Source: SKVR01 sp037441525
Lineage (GTDB): Bacteria > Bacteroidota > Bacteroidia > Bacteroidales > UBA7960
DNA: 16,078 nt
Assembly: GCA_037441525.1 (NCBI GenBank)
Contig: JBBISA010000069.1
Location: forward strand, 1 to 16,078
Direction of reading: 5' to 3'
A program made the position numbers and the translations under genes. Positions 7,272 to 13,682 of this stretch are shown here, in pieces; position 1 is the stretch's first letter; every line of letters begins with the position of its first letter. The notes under the pieces were generated by a model that was not told the DNA's origin, ran no database searches, and was given only the letters and a program-made list of their open reading frames with translations.

Positions 7272-7814
7272 CTAATTAAACTTTAGGTTCTTAAGTGCAT
7301 CCCATGCCGGATGCGGGTTTCCCGATGATTGTGATGTTTCATCACCTGCCTCACCGGTCATGTATTTCTTCAGTTTTGCAATGATCTCCTCGTTACACTG
7401 TTGCCCGGGTTGTATTTCGTGAACTCTTTTTACCGGAATACCCAGTATGGCAAATTCAAAAAAATACTGTGAAACATCTATATGACTTTCGGTTGCCGGG
7501 ATTATCAGGACATCTGCCGCCTGCTCTTCCATGTGGTCGCCGAACTTAACATACAAACTCTGATGAGCATTAACATCATACCAGAAGGGATCCATGCATC
7601 TGTCGCATTCCACTTCAACTTTTCCCTGGATGTAAAAATCCAGATCAATCATGTTATTCTTTTTGTTGAGTACCAGTTTGCCTGTTAATTCACTGTTTAG
7701 GAAAATTTGTTCGTCGAAACAGGCAAAAAAGTTGTTATCCAGCACGAATGTAAACTCGTGTAATCCGCTGGATAGCCCAACAAATGCTATATCAAAGGTT
7801 TTCAAGGGTTTCAA
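7272..7814 (-). CDS. yceD: DUF177 / YceD family protein
   Basis: YceD (DUF177) proteins are needed for normal 23S rRNA levels and ribosome assembly; their biochemical role is poorly known. This 180-residue member shows the conserved CDRCMDPF (Cys70, Cys73) and the C-terminal PAWDALKNLK block. The only start in frame that matches the family N-terminus (KPLKTFDIAFVGL) is TTG at 7814. Upstream, the frame closes at a TGA at 7832-7830 with no ATG or GTG. An ATG at 7821 is in a different frame and gives only nine codons. So either the gene uses a TTG start or a one-base indel is present. A TATCTTTG promoter box lies 26 bp upstream. Confidence 0.92.
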   Translation of the reverse strand: MKPLKTFDIAFVGLSSGLHEFTFVLDNNFFACFDEQIFLNSELTGKLVLNKKNNMIDLDFYIQGKVEVECDRCMDPFWYDVNAHQSLYVKFGDHMEEQAADVLIIPATESHIDVSQYFFEFAILGIPVKRVHEIQPGQQCNEEIIAKLKKYMTGEAGDETSQSSGNPHPAWDALKNLKFN

Positions 7815-7839
7815 AGTGCATTCTTTTTTTCAAAGGCTG

Positions 7840-7847
7840 CAAAGATA
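7840..7847 (-). promoter_or_regulatory. Bacteroidota promoter box (TATCTTTG) for the yceD-rpmF-plsX-fabH operon
   Basis: The minus strand reads TATCTTTGCA, an excellent match to TAnnTTTG. Transcription would start near 7833, about 19 nt before the yceD TTG. The -33 region is T-rich (TTTTTTATTTCA) without an exact TTTG. Confidence 0.7.
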
Positions 7848-7897
7848 CAATATCTGATGTGAAATAAAAAATTTTCTTTGAAAATTCATTTAAGCTT

Positions 7898-7926
7898 AAA
7901 ATGAGGCGTTTCCGTTACCGGAAACC
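7898..7926 (-). terminator. Intrinsic terminator after the redox fusion gene
   Basis: On the minus strand, directly after the TAA at 7929-7927, GTTTCCG (7925-7919) pairs with CGGAAAC (7914-7908) around a GTAA tetraloop. Outer GG/CC pairing is possible, then TCATTTT follows. The U-tract is short but the placement fits a Rho-independent terminator separating this gene from yceD. Confidence 0.6.
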
Positions 7927-10900
7927 TTATTTAAATGCCTTTTCGAGCAGTGCATCTCCCTCGGTGTTTAACCGGCCAAAGTAATCCGGGACATTTTTGC
8001 CGGTTAACTTATCTACATAGAGTTTTGCCAGATATTGGGCAAGCATGAATCCCTGCCCGCGCAACCCCAGGAACAAACCTTTATCAACATCAACGATCAT
8101 ACGTGGCTCAATATAGTAACCAGCCCAAAGTGCCTGGAAACCTGCTGCTGAAACCTGTGGTATCCAGTCGGTAAATATTTCTGATACAATCTCTGCAAAT
8201 TCGCGGGTGTTTATCTTCAGGTCTTTATCGGTTTCGAGTGGGTCAATGGCGGGTGAAGCGCAACCGATGATCTGGCCGGTTTCGCCGAGTTGCTGGCCGT
8301 AAACTGCGGTAAATCCCTTGTAGTTTCTGCGGTCGATAAGCATATCCAGTGGCTGGCCGTTTATACCCATCATGGGCAAACGCCGGGTAATAAACGCCTG
8401 GTGTTTAACGGGATACAGCCCGGTCTCAATACCCAGCATACGGGCAAATTTGCTTCCATCAGAACCTAGGGCATTAATAAATACCGGAGTGTGGTACTCT
8501 ATATATTCACCTTCATGATTTTTTACAATGGCGATATAGGTGTCATCCCTTTTTTCAATATCAATCAGCCTGGTATCGTCAACCAGTTTACCACCGGCTC
8601 TCAGTCCTTTTTTCCGCAATGCATCAATTACCTTACCGGGTGTGGCCTGCCAGCACTCACTGGTTTTAAGTGCTGCAATATATTTATCGTTTGTTGAATT
8701 AAAATAGGGTGAAATCTCCGATTTGAACTGCGAGGGTTTCAACATCACCGCCTTTTGCCATGCCATGGATTCTTCAAGAGCTCTGAACATATCTTCATCG
8801 TGGGCAAAGGTGATGTAGTTTATCAGCCTGAAATCGATTTCGAACTCCCTGGAAAGGCCATCGAACAGCTCAAGATTGTGGCGTGCAATATCGGTTAGTT
8901 CCGGTAGGCTGAATACCGGCCTTCCACCTGCAATATTGCGCCACGAGGAGCCATACCCATAATTGATCATTACCGGTTCGAACCCTGCTTCGGCCAGGAA
9001 ACGGAAAAGGGAGCTTCCGCCAATACCACCCCCTGCAACAAACGACTTAACCTGCACAACAGGCCTCTTTTTGCCTATGGTTGATGTTATGATGTTTTCG
9101 TGCAACTGCCCCGGATAAAGTTCGCCCATGCTAATGGGGTTCGACATGGGTGCCCGTGGAGTACTGCCCCCTATGAGCCTAATGCCCATGGGCCGAAGGG
9201 TTTGTTTGAGCCGTTGCACGCATCTCTTTCCACGGCAGGGCCCCATAGCCAGGTGGGTGGTGTGTTTTATCTCTTCCACCGAAACAAATTTGCGGTCACC
9301 AATAACATCGAGCACCTTTTCAAGGTCAACATCATCGCAGTGGCAAATGAATGTGTCTGATAAAAAGGATTCTTTATGGGGGGTGAGCTGTGGTTTTTCA
9401 GGGAATTGAGATTTTATGATAAAGCCACGGACATCGATCCTGCGGTTTTCTTCAATACTGGTTGCCTTTACACGGGCTACGTGGGTAAGGTTTTTCTTGC
9501 GCAGCACCTTGTCAATAACCCCTTCGCCCAGAATGTTGGCATTATTGTCAACCAGGTAAACATCTTCGCCATCTTTCATATCGAATTCAATGGGGAGGAA
9601 GAAAGTGTTTTTAGCGAGATTGTACCCGAAGATGGCAAGCCCTGGGCACTGGTAAACACAGTCCATGCACCCAATGCATTTGTCGTAATCGATGCGGGGA
9701 ATGGTGCTGGTTGATGATTTGGTGATGGCGCCATAGGGGCAGGCAAATGCACATGGGTTGCAGGCAAACCCGTAAAGGCAGTCGATAACCACAAATGGTT
9801 TCGACATCCTTTCGGGTGCCGGAATGTAGGGCTCTTCCACAACCTTTTCAGGGTGCTGCTGCGAGTCGATATATTCCTTTGAAACCAGCAGGAAATCGTT
9901 ATACCGGTAAGGCTTCTGCAATTGCTCAAGTATTTCATAGGCTACCTGCTTTCCGCGTAAAACAGCACTTGTTCCTTCACCAATTTTTATGGCATCGCCG
10001 GCGCCAAAGCATCTTCTGCCAAACATATCGCGGCCTTTTATGAGCAAAACATCGTCGGGCATAAGGCCGGTACAAATATTAATGGCATCTATTCCGTTTA
10101 TCACCTTTTCGGTGCCGGGTATGGCTTTGAAGTTTTGAGCTTCGGCCACAACCGCAGCCTTTATGCCGTCCTTTTTTTCGTTGGGGACAGCTTCGAGAAT
10201 TACATGCGATAGCAAAATAGGTATGCCAAGCCTCCGTATTCGGTTGGCCTGCACCGGAAAACCTCCTTCGTACGACTGGCCTTCGATAATGGCGGTAACA
10301 TTGGCCCCGGCCTGTTTCAACTGGTAACTGGTAAGATACCCAATATTGCCGGCACCCACAGTCAGGATATTTTTTCCCAGCAGGGTAAGCTCCACATTCA
10401 TCATTTTCTGAATCACGGCCGCGGTATAAACCCCGGGCAGGTCGTCGTTATGGAAGGTGGGAAGGAAGGGTACAGCGCCAGTGGCGACAACAAAAAACTC
10501 GCAGTCGATATAAAAGATCTCCTGCGTTTTCATGTTTTTAACCGCAACCCGCTTGTTTTCGAAAACATCCCACACTGTGGCGTTGAGCATAATGCCATCG
10601 TGGCTGGGGCCTGCCAGCAGGCTCGAAATTTCAAAGCCTCTTAGGCCTCCATATTTTTTTTCTTTTTCGAAGAAGAAAAACTGGTGGGTTTGCATGTTGA
10701 ACTGGCCACCAATTTCGGCATTGCTATCAACCACTATATTGTCAACCCCATGTTGATTGAGTATTTCGCGGGCAGCCAATCCGGCCGGACCTGCCCCTAC
10801 AATCACCACATCGGTTTTGTAAACCTTTACTGGCTCATCTTTAGTGTAGGTAATTACCGGTGCAACAAAATCGTTGGGGATTTCGGCAACCTGCTTTACA

Positions 10901-11157
10901 TTATCGCAAAGGGTAATGCAAATTCTTTTTATTTCGTTGTCGACCAGCATTTCGCAGGCCCCGCATTTCCCAATACCGCATTCGAGACTACGGCTACGGT
11001 TTTTTAAACTATGACTGTGAATGGGAAACCCGGCCTGATGCAATGCCGCGGCAATAGTGAACCCCTTTTCACCTTCTACCTTGGAGCCATTGTAATGAAA
11101 AACTACTTTTTCGGGTGTTTTGATGTTGATAATCGGGTGGCTGATAATTTTGCGCAT
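7927..11157 (-). CDS. Multidomain FAD / iron-sulfur oxidoreductase (HcnABC-like fusion)
   Basis: Residues are counted from ATG 11157 (1,076 aa). An N-terminal [2Fe-2S] ferredoxin domain has C60, C65, C68 and C80 (LECGIGKCGACEM). A pyridine nucleotide-disulfide-type FAD domain follows, with VIVGAGPAG (118-126) and a second dinucleotide site VGAGNIG (267-273). A Cys-rich ferredoxin segment holds C460, C466, C469, C473 and then C494, C497, C500, C504. A BFD-like [2Fe-2S] domain has C605, C607, C641 and C646. The C-terminal part is a DAO-type FAD oxidoreductase with VAGGGIGG (707-714). This order matches HcnA/HcnB/HcnC or opine/hydroxyproline dehydrogenase subunits fused in one chain, so oxidation of an amine or imino acid with electrons passed along Fe-S centres is likely. 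The substrate is unknown. A TTG at 11217 would add 20 residues; the ATG is preferred. It is a single-gene unit with its own promoter and terminator. Confidence 0.88.
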   Translation of the reverse strand: MRKIISHPIINIKTPEKVVFHYNGSKVEGEKGFTIAAALHQAGFPIHSHSLKNRSRSLECGIGKCGACEMLVDNEIKRICITLCDNVKQVAEIPNDFVAPVITYTKDEPVKVYKTDVVIVGAGPAGLAAREILNQHGVDNIVVDSNAEIGGQFNMQTHQFFFFEKEKKYGGLRGFEISSLLAGPSHDGIMLNATVWDVFENKRVAVKNMKTQEIFYIDCEFFVVATGAVPFLPTFHNDDLPGVYTAAVIQKMMNVELTLLGKNILTVGAGNIGYLTSYQLKQAGANVTAIIEGQSYEGGFPVQANRIRRLGIPILLSHVILEAVPNEKKDGIKAAVVAEAQNFKAIPGTEKVINGIDAINICTGLMPDDVLLIKGRDMFGRRCFGAGDAIKIGEGTSAVLRGKQVAYEILEQLQKPYRYNDFLLVSKEYIDSQQHPEKVVEEPYIPAPERMSKPFVVIDCLYGFACNPCAFACPYGAITKSSTSTIPRIDYDKCIGCMDCVYQCPGLAIFGYNLAKNTFFLPIEFDMKDGEDVYLVDNNANILGEGVIDKVLRKKNLTHVARVKATSIEENRRIDVRGFIIKSQFPEKPQLTPHKESFLSDTFICHCDDVDLEKVLDVIGDRKFVSVEEIKHTTHLAMGPCRGKRCVQRLKQTLRPMGIRLIGGSTPRAPMSNPISMGELYPGQLHENIITSTIGKKRPVVQVKSFVAGGGIGGSSLFRFLAEAGFEPVMINYGYGSSWRNIAGGRPVFSLPELTDIARHNLELFDGLSREFEIDFRLINYITFAHDEDMFRALEESMAWQKAVMLKPSQFKSEISPYFNSTNDKYIAALKTSECWQATPGKVIDALRKKGLRAGGKLVDDTRLIDIEKRDDTYIAIVKNHEGEYIEYHTPVFINALGSDGSKFARMLGIETGLYPVKHQAFITRRLPMMGINGQPLDMLIDRRNYKGFTAVYGQQLGETGQIIGCASPAIDPLETDKDLKINTREFAEIVSEIFTDWIPQVSAAGFQALWAGYYIEPRMIVDVDKGLFLGLRGQGFMLAQYLAKLYVDKLTGKNVPDYFGRLNTEGDALLEKAFK

Positions 11158-11256
11158 AGCAATAAAAATGTGTTTTGTGTTTATGTTTGACAGCTTAATA
11201 GAAAAACCTGCCCGCAATGTGTCTGTATGGCTTGAATAACAGGCGTTTCACCCCGG

Positions 11257-11288
11257 CAAAGGTAGCAGTTTTGATGTTAGGCAAACAA
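11257..11288 (-). promoter_or_regulatory. Bacteroidota promoter for the redox fusion gene
   Basis: The minus strand has TACCTTTG at 11264-11257. Upstream, TTG (11288-11286) and TTTG (11285-11282) lie 21 and 17 bp from it, close to the expected -33 spacing of 19-21. The start of transcription would be near 11250, giving a leader of about 90 nt. Confidence 0.6.
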
Positions 11289-11296
11289 CCCCTTTG

Positions 11297-11311
11297 TTAT
11301 TTAAAATGATT
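11297..11311. repeat. 15-bp direct repeat, copy 1
   Basis: TTATTTAAAATGATT here recurs exactly at 11527-11541, with starts 230 bp apart. Both copies are in the non-coding spacer. They might be binding sites of one regulator or ends of a degraded insertion. Confidence 0.5.
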
Positions 11312-11444
11312 CTAAAGATGGGGGATGGGTGGCGGGTTTTTAGTTTATATACAAATAAAGGCCAGATTGATTTGAATATTCATGTGACGAGAACTTCAGA
11401 ATAACAAAATTTCATCAAAAAGTACAAGTACTGGCATACGAAAA

Positions 11445-11517
11445 GTGTTAAAATTGGGTGCCTGTAAAACTATAAAGTCTATTTTTTTCTAATTTTTAAC
11501 ACATTGAATATGTGTTA
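11445..11517 (+). repeat. Overlapping inverted repeats with a shared central arm
   Basis: GTGTTAAAA (11445-11453) is the exact complement of TTTTAACAC (11494-11502). The same central arm also pairs downstream: TAACACAT (11497-11504) with ATGTGTTA (11510-11517), loop TGAAT. The two hairpins cannot form together. This resembles switching structures, but the sequence is AT-rich and no terminator T-tract is tied to the second hairpin beyond TTT. Confidence 0.4.
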
Positions 11518-11526
11518 TTTGTAATC

Positions 11527-11541
11527 TTATTTAAAATGATT
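11527..11541. repeat. 15-bp direct repeat, copy 2
   Basis: This is the second exact copy of TTATTTAAAATGATT; see 11297-11311. Confidence 0.5.
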
Positions 11542-11828
11542 TCAAATGTAACAAAAAGTTAAGGCATATCATATTTATGTTTAGGGTTACAACGCAATAT
11601 TGATATTGAATACCGGGAATTGGTAATTGAGTTACTGTATAAAGTTCTAAAAAATGCTTCGGCTACGTTTCCCATATGGGGACTGGCACATATTAAATAT
11701 TTGATAAATAACAAAATGCGGACGGCTTCTCAACCCCTTCCTTGTAAGTTCTTTGTGTTTATTGGAATTATTCATGAATTTTTAAAACAACATACATATA
11801 TTAGAAATTAAAAATTATTTATAGTGTT

Positions 11829-13025
11829 ATGAAAGCAAATTTCTACTTTAAGCGTGCCTGCCCGTTTCTATTTTTTTTCCTTTTTACTTATATTGGATTT
11901 GGCCAACTATTAATCAATGATTATGGCAGTGTAAACATTGGCAATGGGGCATCAGAGAACCGAATGAGATTAAAAATAACAACTACACATAGGGTAGGTA
12001 GCGTCTGGCATTATGGTCTTTTCTCTAGTTATGCAGATATGACGGTGGGTCAAAATTATTGTGGTGTTTATGGTGGTGCCTATCGAACAAGTGCATTAAG
12101 TTCCGGTCGTAGTTATGGTGTGCTGGGTCTCGCAGGGAATTATTCAAGTGGTTTTAATTATGGAGTATATGGGCGAATTTTTGGCAATAACAATGGTGCA
12201 GGGATTTTCGGTACTGTAAATGGAGATATGGAAGTAAATGGCAAATTTGCCGGTTTTTTTAATGGCAACGTAAATGTCTTTGGGGTATTAACTGTTAATG
12301 GAGCTTCGGTAATTACCAGTGATCAACGCACAAAGATGAATATTAAACCTTTATCAGAAACAAATAGCTCATTACAGAGCCTTTTAGGGTTAAAGCCTGT
12401 AAGTTATAATCTGGAAACAGGTTTTTTGCAAACAATGAGAATGGAAGGAGGCGATACCACTTCAATAGGTGAAATGTTTGTGGATCAAAGGTTAACTGAT
12501 CGGTTGCAAAGGGGATTTATTGCCCAGGAATTGCAGGAGATATTTCCTGATCTTGTTTTTGAAGATAATGAAGGAATGCTGGCTGTAAATTATATTGGTT
12601 TAATACCTGTGATTGTAGATGCAATTAAGGAGATGCAAACCATTATAAATAAGCAGGAAGAAAGAATAGTGTTGCTCGAGAAAACCTTATATGGCCCTGG
12701 TATTATTGTACCCAGGGCGCAAGATGAAAATACTACTGGTGAGATTGAGATAAGTGAATTGTTGGTTTCTGTGTTATATCAAAACCATCCGAGTGCTTTC
12801 GGGCAAGTAACCACAATACGCCATTTCGTTCCAGATTATGTAAAAAATGCTACTCTTCATATTTATAATATGCTTGGCTCTGAATTGGTAAGTTATACCG
12901 TTACAGGCAGAGGAGACTCAACAACCAATTTAACTGGGTATTCATTTACACCTGGTATGTATCTCTATGCCCTTATTGTTGATGGTAAAGAGATTGATAC
13001 CAAAAGGATGATTTTAACGGAATAA
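11829..13025 (+). CDS. Secreted S74-domain (endosialidase chaperone) protein with T9SS-like tail
   Basis: This 398-residue protein begins with a signal peptide (about 1-25, hydrophobic CPFLFFFLFTYIGFG then Q). Residues 75-130 are Gly/Tyr-rich with repeated GVYG-type units. An S74 intramolecular-chaperone domain follows (about 161-285). It carries the start motif TSDQRTKMNIKPL (Ser164 is the expected self-cleavage residue) and the later GFIAQELQEIFPDL and LIPVIVDAIKEMQ, ending in a likely coiled coil. S74 domains trimerise fibre proteins, best known in phage tail spikes, but are also common in Bacteroidota surface proteins. The last ~85 residues (LYQNHPSAFG, ATLHIYNMLGSEL, FTPGMYLYALI) look like a type IX secretion sorting domain. 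The protein is therefore probably exported to the cell surface. Composition is more AT-rich than the housekeeping genes. The binding target is unknown. Confidence 0.82.
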   Translation: MKANFYFKRACPFLFFFLFTYIGFGQLLINDYGSVNIGNGASENRMRLKITTTHRVGSVWHYGLFSSYADMTVGQNYCGVYGGAYRTSALSSGRSYGVLGLAGNYSSGFNYGVYGRIFGNNNGAGIFGTVNGDMEVNGKFAGFFNGNVNVFGVLTVNGASVITSDQRTKMNIKPLSETNSSLQSLLGLKPVSYNLETGFLQTMRMEGGDTTSIGEMFVDQRLTDRLQRGFIAQELQEIFPDLVFEDNEGMLAVNYIGLIPVIVDAIKEMQTIINKQEERIVLLEKTLYGPGIIVPRAQDENTTGEIEISELLVSVLYQNHPSAFGQVTTIRHFVPDYVKNATLHIYNMLGSELVSYTVTGRGDSTTNLTGYSFTPGMYLYALIVDGKEIDTKRMILTE

Positions 13026-13205
13026 GACTTGATTAACGCTGGTTCCTTTAAATAAAGTATCCAGGCTGACAGATATTGTTTTATCTGAAGTTAATACTTT
13101 ACCATTTATAAATGCAGGTAGGCTTAGCGTCTATAATGCTAAATAAGCGGAACGCACAATAATGATAGATGCTTTAGAAAAATTGACTAGTAAAAATGCA
13201 ATACC

Positions 13206-13655
13206 ATGAGAAATACTATTCTTTTATTAATTATTTGCCTTTTTATTCCTGGTGGAAATACTGTTTTTGCCCAGTCTCAAATAAAGTTCCTATATGACCA
13301 TGCAGGAAACCGTGAATTCAGGCAGTTGGTTGGAGTAGAACAACTAAAAAGCACTGATTCCATACCGGAAAGCATCATCAAACAACATGAAGAAATCGTA
13401 TTTGATGATGAAACCTTTTCCAGTGTAAAAGTTTATCCTAACCCGGCAGATTACCTGGTAAAAATAGAATTTTCAGGTGCACCTGATGAGACTGTTTCAT
13501 TGGTATTGTATGATCAACAGGGCAGACTTATGGTCATAAGGACATTTCATGCATATAACCACACGGTTGATGTAAGTGATTTTGCCCCGGGATTGTATTT
13601 TCTCATATTGAGGTACAATGGAAAATCGACCACTTTCAGAATCATTAAAAATTAA
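13206..13655 (+). CDS. Small secreted protein with YD/RHS-like motif and T9SS sorting domain
   Basis: The 149-residue protein starts with a signal peptide (MRNTILLLIICLFIPGG..FAQ, about 1-23). Directly after it comes IKFLYDHAGNREFRQ, which resembles one YD/RHS repeat unit (YDxxGNRxxR). A Glu/Asp-rich linker leads to a C-terminal domain of about 75 residues. That domain has VKVYPNPADYLVKIEF, VLYDQQGRLM and FAPGLYFLILRYNGK, the hallmarks of a type A T9SS sorting domain. It lies 27 bp before the SpvB-like gene and is probably co-transcribed with it. Nearly all of the mature protein is linker plus sorting domain, so it may be a cut-down relative of a larger RHS-type surface protein. Function is unknown. 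Confidence 0.75.
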   Translation: MRNTILLLIICLFIPGGNTVFAQSQIKFLYDHAGNREFRQLVGVEQLKSTDSIPESIIKQHEEIVFDDETFSSVKVYPNPADYLVKIEFSGAPDETVSLVLYDQQGRLMVIRTFHAYNHTVDVSDFAPGLYFLILRYNGKSTTFRIIKN

Positions 13656-13682
13656 ACTGTAATTAAAACCAGGCCTGAAATC

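Larger units (their letters stand above)
11218..11828. other. AT-rich non-coding region with repeats
   Basis: About 610 bases separate the divergent redox gene and the S74 protein gene. A 63-codon frame at 11620-11811 begins at TTG and resembles nothing I know; I do not call it a gene. The stretch holds the redox-gene promoter (11257-11288), a 15-bp direct repeat (11297-11311 and 11527-11541) and overlapping inverted repeats (11445-11517). No TAnnTTTG box is seen close to the S74 gene start. Confidence 0.5.

Noticed and set aside
9100..9409. Overlapping plus-strand frames opposite the redox fusion gene
   Set aside because: They are antisense to a strongly supported coding region with many Fe-S and FAD motifs, and show no domain of their own.
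7927..11157. Calling the fusion a hydrogen cyanide synthase
   Set aside because: Domain order fits HcnABC but equally fits opine and hydroxyproline dehydrogenases; nothing in sequence or context points to glycine oxidation to cyanide.
11620..11811. 63-codon plus-strand frame in the spacer
   Set aside because: It starts with TTG, has no recognisable motif, no promoter box or ribosome site, and lies in AT-rich non-coding DNA.
11829..13025. A prophage tail-fibre gene
   Set aside because: No other phage genes are present, and the signal peptide plus T9SS-like tail point to an exported cell-surface protein.
13033..13146. 37-codon open stretch ending GRLSVYNAK, faintly like a T9SS sorting-domain strand
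   Set aside because: It has no start codon of note, is very short, and the resemblance is too weak to call a gene remnant.
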